64,000 bases of DNA from contig NZ_FNNR01000009.1 of NCBI RefSeq assembly GCF_900106835.1, positions 169,979 to 233,978 of the forward strand, given 5' to 3'. The position numbers were made by a program, and so were the translations under genes. The stretch comes from Arthrobacter sp. cf158 (GTDB lineage: Bacteria > Actinomycetota > Actinomycetes > Actinomycetales > Micrococcaceae). Below the pieces are notes generated by a model. That model had not been told where the DNA came from, made no database searches, and saw only the letters and a list, made by a program, of their open reading frames with translations. Positions 60,444-64,000 of this stretch are shown here, one piece after another. How positions within the stretch are numbered: position 1 is the stretch's first letter; the number at the start of each line of letters is the position of its first letter.

Positions 60444-61960
60444 CAGTCAAACCTTTCGTAGTGGAGTTGTTCTACCGGGACACCCGCGGACCGCACATCC
60501 CGGATGACGGAGGCAGCCCAGGGAGTTGGGCCGCACACATAAACATCGGCGTCGGCAATGCCGGGTGCGTAGGAAGTGAGCGTGAACCCGGCCTCCGCCG
60601 CCGACTGCGGGAGCCAGGCGTGATTGCCGCGGGATCGTGGACCGGTCAGGTGGAAGAGCGTGACGCCCCGTGCCTGGCACAAAGCCATGATTTCCTGCCC
60701 CAGGAAGAGCTCCGACTCGTCGTGACCACGGAGAAGGACGGTGGCCTGGCCGGGTTCGAAGGGAGTGGATTCAAGGAGCGATCGCAGCGGAGTAATGCCG
60801 ATGCCGGCGCCGATCATCACCACCTTGTTGCGGGATCGTGCGGCCGTGCTGAACATTCCGTAGGGCCCCTCGATGGCTACTTTGGTCCCCGGCTTGATCC
60901 TGGCAAGGCGAGCTGAACCGTCGCCGAGGTTCCGGACCGTGATGCGCAGTTTGCCGCGGCCTGCCGTTGCCTGAACTGCCGATTCACGGCCAGCTGATTG
61001 TGGGCCCGCCGACTCACGGCCAGCTGATACGGCCGGGGCCGGTTCCGCGGACAAACTGAACGGGTGGGCCTGCCACCAATGTCCTGCAGCGAGGAACCTC
61101 CAGAAGAAGAACCGCCCGCCGGATCCGGCCAGTCGTTCAAGGTGTTGGCCCGTCATCTCAATGCTGAACACGTCCGGCGCCACCCGCACCACCCGGCTCA
61201 CCCTGAGTTGGTGCCGAAAACTCGCGGCCAGTGGCTGGTACACGCGGTAGACCAGCAGCGCTGCGCCCGTCCCTACGCACAGCAGCAGCCAATACCAGCG
61301 CTGCCAGGTGCCCTCGGCGAACAGGCCGCCCACGCTGAACTGATGTGGAATCGCCGCCGCCACGGCCGCGTAGGTCAGCAGGTGGATCCCGTACCAGAAC
61401 TCGTAGGGAAAGCGTCGGCGGACAGCCACCAGGGACGTGACCACAACGGCGATGAACAGTGCCATCGACACGAACGCGAGCCACATGTCAGGCACGTTGA
61501 CCCACAGGGAGACGGACTCGCTGATGGGGTCCAGCCCCTCCGCTGCGCCGTATCCAATCGCGATGAAAATTCCGTGGGCCACGAGTAAGTAGAGTGCCGG
61601 CTTGCCCAGCGTCTTGTGGATTTCCAGGGCCCTGTCATGCCCGATCGTGTTGTCGATGAACGGAATCCTCGCCGCGAGCAGGAGCATCAGCAGCACCAGG
61701 TCCATGCCCACCAGACCAGCCACAATTCCGAGTGCCGTCATTGTTCCGGCGAACGAAGAGAATCCCGTCGCACCGCCGTCGGACAGCCACAAGGCAACCG
61801 CGGCAATCGGTGACAACCACCCGAGAAAACCCAGGATGTCGCCCCGGGCCAGCCGCCGTCGGGCCTGCGGACGAAAGCGCTCGACGGCGTCCGGCACCTT
61901 GCGCTGGACCGGCGCCGGCGTGGTTTCCACCGGGGTATCAGGGGTCAGTAATGAGGTCAT
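60440..61960 (-). CDS. Ferric reductase-like membrane flavoprotein
   Basis: 506 residues. Residues 45-245 carry six or more membrane spans with haem-ligand histidines (GHDRALEIHKTLG, LLVAHGIF, YGIHLLTYAAV) as in FRE/NOX proteins. Residues 255-505 are an FAD/NAD(P)H oxidoreductase module (HPFSLSA, EGPYGMFS, VMIGAGIGITPLRSLLE, YVCGPTPWAASVI). A short repeat GRESAGPQSAGRESA lies around 325. It probably passes electrons from NAD(P)H across the membrane to the FMN protein made by the next gene. Confidence 0.87.
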   Translation of the reverse strand: MTSLLTPDTPVETTPAPVQRKVPDAVERFRPQARRRLARGDILGFLGWLSPIAAVALWLSDGGATGFSSFAGTMTALGIVAGLVGMDLVLLMLLLAARIPFIDNTIGHDRALEIHKTLGKPALYLLVAHGIFIAIGYGAAEGLDPISESVSLWVNVPDMWLAFVSMALFIAVVVTSLVAVRRRFPYEFWYGIHLLTYAAVAAAIPHQFSVGGLFAEGTWQRWYWLLLCVGTGAALLVYRVYQPLAASFRHQLRVSRVVRVAPDVFSIEMTGQHLERLAGSGGRFFFWRFLAAGHWWQAHPFSLSAEPAPAVSAGRESAGPQSAGRESAVQATAGRGKLRITVRNLGDGSARLARIKPGTKVAIEGPYGMFSTAARSRNKVVMIGAGIGITPLRSLLESTPFEPGQATVLLRGHDESELFLGQEIMALCQARGVTLFHLTGPRSRGNHAWLPQSAAEAGFTLTSYAPGIADADVYVCGPTPWAASVIRDVRSAGVPVEQLHYERFDW

Positions 61961-62028
61961 GACCTAAGACTCGCCAAGCATCCTTTCGTTCTGCTGTGAA
62001 AGAGCTTTAGGGGGCGTATGATGCCTGA

Positions 62029-62058
62029 TTGGTCTTAATTTGGCCTGGCCCGTAGAAT
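62029..62058 (+). promoter_or_regulatory. Promoter of the rpmB-rpmG-rpsN operon
   Basis: TTGGTC (62029-62034) and TAGAAT (62053-62058) with an 18-bp spacer. This would leave a leader of about 290 nt before rpmB, in which I find no gene; it contains the small palindrome GTCAGTCTGACTGAC. No Zur-like box was recognised. Confidence 0.5.
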
Positions 62059-62353
62059 AGTTAGGCGCTAGGTAGTGCGGATCGTGTGCAATTGCTCCGG
62101 TTGGTGGTGAAGGTCAGTCTGACTGACGTCCCGTTGGCCGGTAGTTAGGGGCTCAAGTTGCGTGCATTCCTGTATTCGCCCGGTATCCCAGGACCTGATC
62201 CAGTGTTTCACTGACCATCCTGAGGCCAGCCTTCTTCGCCGCACTTGGTGCGGAAACTACCGAAATGGTCTGGATCCGGCTGCGGACGCTGCCTGTCGCA
62301 CGGTAACGCAGGAACATCTGCACGCCGTTACATTCAATCTTTGGAGGAGAGTC

Positions 62354-62590
62354 ATGGCAGCACACTGCCAAGTGACCGGAGCCGAGCCGGGCTTTGGACA
62401 CAGCATTTCGCACTCGCACCGTCGCAACAAGCGCCGGTTCGATCCGAACATTCAGAAGAAGCGCTACTGGGTTCCGTCCCTGCGCCGTAATGTCACGCTG
62501 ACCCTGTCAGCCCGTGGCATCAAGACCATCGACGTACGCGGCATCGACTCTGTCGTCGCCGACATCCTGGCACGAGGAGTAAAGCTCTAA
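62354..62590 (+). CDS. rpmB: Ribosomal protein bL28
   Basis: 78 residues from the ATG at 62354, which has GGAGGAGA upstream; the frame is open further upstream by chance. AAHCQVTGAEPGFGHSISHSHRRNKRRFDPN is bL28. Only one cysteine remains, so the zinc ribbon of C+ forms is absent, as in the E. coli protein. The stop overlaps the rpmG start (TAATG). Confidence 0.97.
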   Translation: MAAHCQVTGAEPGFGHSISHSHRRNKRRFDPNIQKKRYWVPSLRRNVTLTLSARGIKTIDVRGIDSVVADILARGVKL

Positions 62591-62757
62591 TGGCAAAGGA
62601 CAAGGACGTACGTCCGATCATCAAGCTGAAGTCCACCGCGGGCACGGGTTACACCTACGTAACCCGCAAGAACCGTCGTAACGATCCTGACCGCCTGGTC
62701 TTGAAGAAGTACGACCCCAAGATCCGCCAGCACGTCGAATTCCGAGAGGAGCGCTAA
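62590..62757 (+). CDS. rpmG: Ribosomal protein bL33
   Basis: 55 residues: MAKDKDVRPIIKLKSTAG, GYTYVTRKNRRNDPDRL and KYDPKIRQHVEFREER. No cysteines, so this is the zinc-independent (C-) form. It overlaps the rpmB stop by one base and precedes rpsN by 4 bp. Confidence 0.96.
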   Translation: MAKDKDVRPIIKLKSTAGTGYTYVTRKNRRNDPDRLVLKKYDPKIRQHVEFREER

Positions 62758-62761
62758 ACAC

Positions 62762-63067
62762 ATGGCAAAGAAGTCCAAGATTGCTCGCAACGAGCAGCGC
62801 AAGGTCATTGTTGAGCGTTACGCTGCCAAGCGTCTCGAACTGAAGAAGACCCTGGTTGACCCCAACGCGACTGACGAAGCACGCGAAGCTGCACGCCTCG
62901 GCCTGCAGAAGCTGCCCCGCAACGCCTCCCCGATCCGTCTGCGTAACCGCGACCAGATCGACGGCCGTCCCCGCGGCACGCTCCAGAAGTTCGGTATCTC
63001 CCGTGTTCGCTTCCGCGACATGGCTCACCGTGGTGAGCTCCCGGGCATCACCAAGTCTTCCTGGTAA
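62762..63067 (+). CDS. rpsN: Ribosomal protein uS14, long C- form
   Basis: 101 residues: MAKKSKIARNEQRKVIVERY, LPRNASPIRLRNRDQIDGRPRG and KFGISRVRFRDMAHRGELPGITKSSW. The length (about 101 rather than 61) and lack of cysteines mark the zinc-independent form. Last gene of the three-gene operon. Confidence 0.96.
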   Translation: MAKKSKIARNEQRKVIVERYAAKRLELKKTLVDPNATDEAREAARLGLQKLPRNASPIRLRNRDQIDGRPRGTLQKFGISRVRFRDMAHRGELPGITKSSW

Positions 63068-63080
63068 TCACGAAGCTCTG

Positions 63081-63115
63081 AAAGAGCCGGCAACCGTTAT
63101 GGTTGCCGGCTCTTT
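63081..63115 (+). terminator. Intrinsic terminator after rpsN
   Basis: AAAGAGCCGGCAACC, a 5-nt loop and the exact complement GGTTGCCGGCTCTTT. The right arm ends in TCTTT, with further T residues after. Confidence 0.92.
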
Positions 63116-63176
63116 CTGCGTTTAAGCGTGGTCGCGGGTGGTCGTCATCCAATGCGGCTAATCACCGCTTTTGATC

Positions 63177-63286
63177 GACGCTCTCTCACCTATTCGCGGT
63201 TTGTGGCCGACGCTCTCTCACCTATTCGCGGTTTGTGGCCGACGCTCTCTCACCTATTCGCGGTTTGTGGCCAACGCTCTCTCACC
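63177..63286. repeat. 32-bp tandem repeat, locus 3
   Basis: Three perfect 32-bp units start at 63177, 63209 and 63241, each beginning GACGCTCTCTCACC, plus a partial fourth (63273-63286). The core is the complement of the GGTGAGAGAGCGT core at 50.3 and 55.7 kb. It lies between the rpsN terminator and the rRNA promoters. Confidence 0.92.
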
Positions 63287-63477
63287 GGCCGTCGACGGCG
63301 GTAGACGTCAGTACGCGTTTGGGCTGTCGCCCCCTCAGATCCCGGCCGGCTACCGCCATCAATCAGGGTGTGACGGGCTTCACGTGAGTTGATTTCGTTC
63401 GCTTGAACGTGATTCGACCGGGCTGTGGGGCCGTTCGCCCTGTGTTTGCGGGGGTTTCGGTCGACGGCGGGGTGGAT

Positions 63478-63506
63478 TTGTGCCGGGGGCGGCGGACGTG
63501 TAATGT
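63478..63506 (+). promoter_or_regulatory. rRNA operon promoter P1 (candidate)
   Basis: TTGTGC (63478-63483), 17-bp spacer, TAATGT (63501-63506), about 430 bp before the 16S gene. Between 63287 and this point I see nothing else. Confidence 0.5.
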
Positions 63507-63653
63507 CTTCTGAGTCGCCGCGAGTGAGACAGCCTGGAGCTGAGAACCGCGGAGGCCGACCCCCTTGATAACAGCCTGGAAAATGGCTCGCTTTTGAGCG
63601 TGCCATCCACTGGTGGGGCCGAAGATCGGATCAAAAATCGCGGAAACGCTGAT

Positions 63654-63682
63654 TTGCGAAGATCCGGTTGATCGGGTAAGTT
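63654..63682 (+). promoter_or_regulatory. rRNA operon promoter P2 (candidate)
   Basis: TTGCGA (63654-63659), 17-bp spacer, TAAGTT (63677-63682). It lies about 65 bp before the conserved leader motif. Confidence 0.55.
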
Positions 63683-63746
63683 TGAAAAGTTGCTCCGGAG
63701 CGATCTTGGACCCTTTGGTGGGTGTGGGTGGTGCCGGGTGTGTCTG

Positions 63747-63770
63747 TTGTTTGAGAACTCAATAGTGTGC
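63747..63770 (+). promoter_or_regulatory. rRNA leader antitermination / processing motif
   Basis: TTTGAGAACTCAATAGTGTG is the conserved actinobacterial pre-16S leader sequence (boxA region) present before most Micrococcales, mycobacterial and streptomycete rrn operons. The T/G-rich stretch from 63771 to the 16S gene is leader. Confidence 0.75.
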
Positions 63771-63935
63771 CAAGTTTGTTGATACCGATTGTTTTTTGAT
63801 TGGTTGAAATTATGGCCGGATTGTCGCGCACCCCCGTGTGTGGTGGTCTGGTTTTCAGCTGGTTTCGAATTTTGTGCAGCCGTGTTCGCCGTTATTTCCG
63901 GTGGGTGTGGTTGTGTCTGTTTGATTTGTTTTACT

Positions 63936-64000
<65 letters not shown>

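Noticed and set aside
62162..62353. N-terminal extension of bL28 by 64 codons
   Set aside because: The frame is open, but bL28 is 78 residues and the ATG at 62354 has a strong ribosome binding site. The extension resembles no ribosomal protein.
63177..63286. CRISPR array
   Set aside because: The units are identical over the whole 32 bp, with no variable spacers, and there are no cas genes. The other two loci have conserved cores with locus-specific filler that is also repeated. These are tandem repeats.

Overview
The window looks like a piece of a high-GC actinobacterial chromosome, most likely Arthrobacter or Paenarthrobacter (Micrococcaceae). This is inferred from the gene families, the many apparently leaderless genes (a -10 hexamer exactly 6 nt before the start codon), the IdeR/DtxR-type iron box, the actinobacterial rRNA leader motif, and the 16S rRNA gene that begins in the last 65 bases. 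No transposase, integrase, prophage or CRISPR array was seen, and I recognised no tRNA gene.

Layout. 0.1-4.3 kb: a creatine module (MHS-family transporter, creatinase, IclR regulator) and a DUF4383 membrane protein. 4.4-10.4 kb: an unidentified TPR-like protein, an ArsR-SRPBCC pair with a clear operator, a LysE exporter divergent from an Lrp regulator, a WXG100-like protein coupled to a lipoprotein, and a second Lrp regulator. 10.7-15 kb: gluQ, a class C serine hydrolase, a TetR-SDR divergent pair with two matching palindromic operators, and an HD phosphohydrolase. 15-19.3 kb: tandem 74-bp hairpin repeats, LtrA, a GNAT-AAA+ fusion and a secreted FG-GAP protein.

19.3-26.6 kb holds a compact L-fucose locus: GH29 fucosidase, mutarotase, dehydrogenase, lactonase, fuconate dehydratase, SDR, FAH-family hydrolase and a GntR regulator. 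Together these can take L-fucosides to central metabolites by the non-phosphorylative route; a transporter is not present. 26.7-31.6 kb is an asparagine/aspartate utilisation operon (GntR, asparaginase, aspartate ammonia-lyase, AnsP-like permease). 31.6-42.7 kb is mixed housekeeping and hypothetical genes, including a GIY-YIG-like protein, a 2H phosphoesterase, a pair of exported proteins, a sulfite-oxidase-type molybdoenzyme and an acyl-CoA dehydrogenase.

43.1-49.4 kb is a Wadjet/MksBEF-type SMC operon (JetA, JetB, JetC) that ends in a strong terminator without the JetD nuclease subunit, the most interesting system here. 50.4-55.6 kb is an iron-siderophore uptake operon behind an IdeR-type box. 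55.8-59.1 kb holds three paralogous SGNH/GDSL hydrolases with a MarR regulator and a YciI protein. 59.1-62 kb is a ferric-reductase-like / FMN-binding / ApbE operon for a flavin-linked membrane redox chain. 62-64 kb carries rpmB-rpmG-rpsN in cysteine-poor forms, then two tandem rRNA promoters and the 16S 5' end.

A second theme is intergenic repeats. A 32-bp-period tandem repeat with core GGTGAGAGAGCGT occurs at three places (50.3, 55.7 and 63.2 kb). A 74-bp hairpin repeat lies at 15.0 kb with a relative at 37.2 kb. A palindromic family is shared by 16.5 and 35.9 kb. Two convergent gene ends carry short duplications that include both stop codons.
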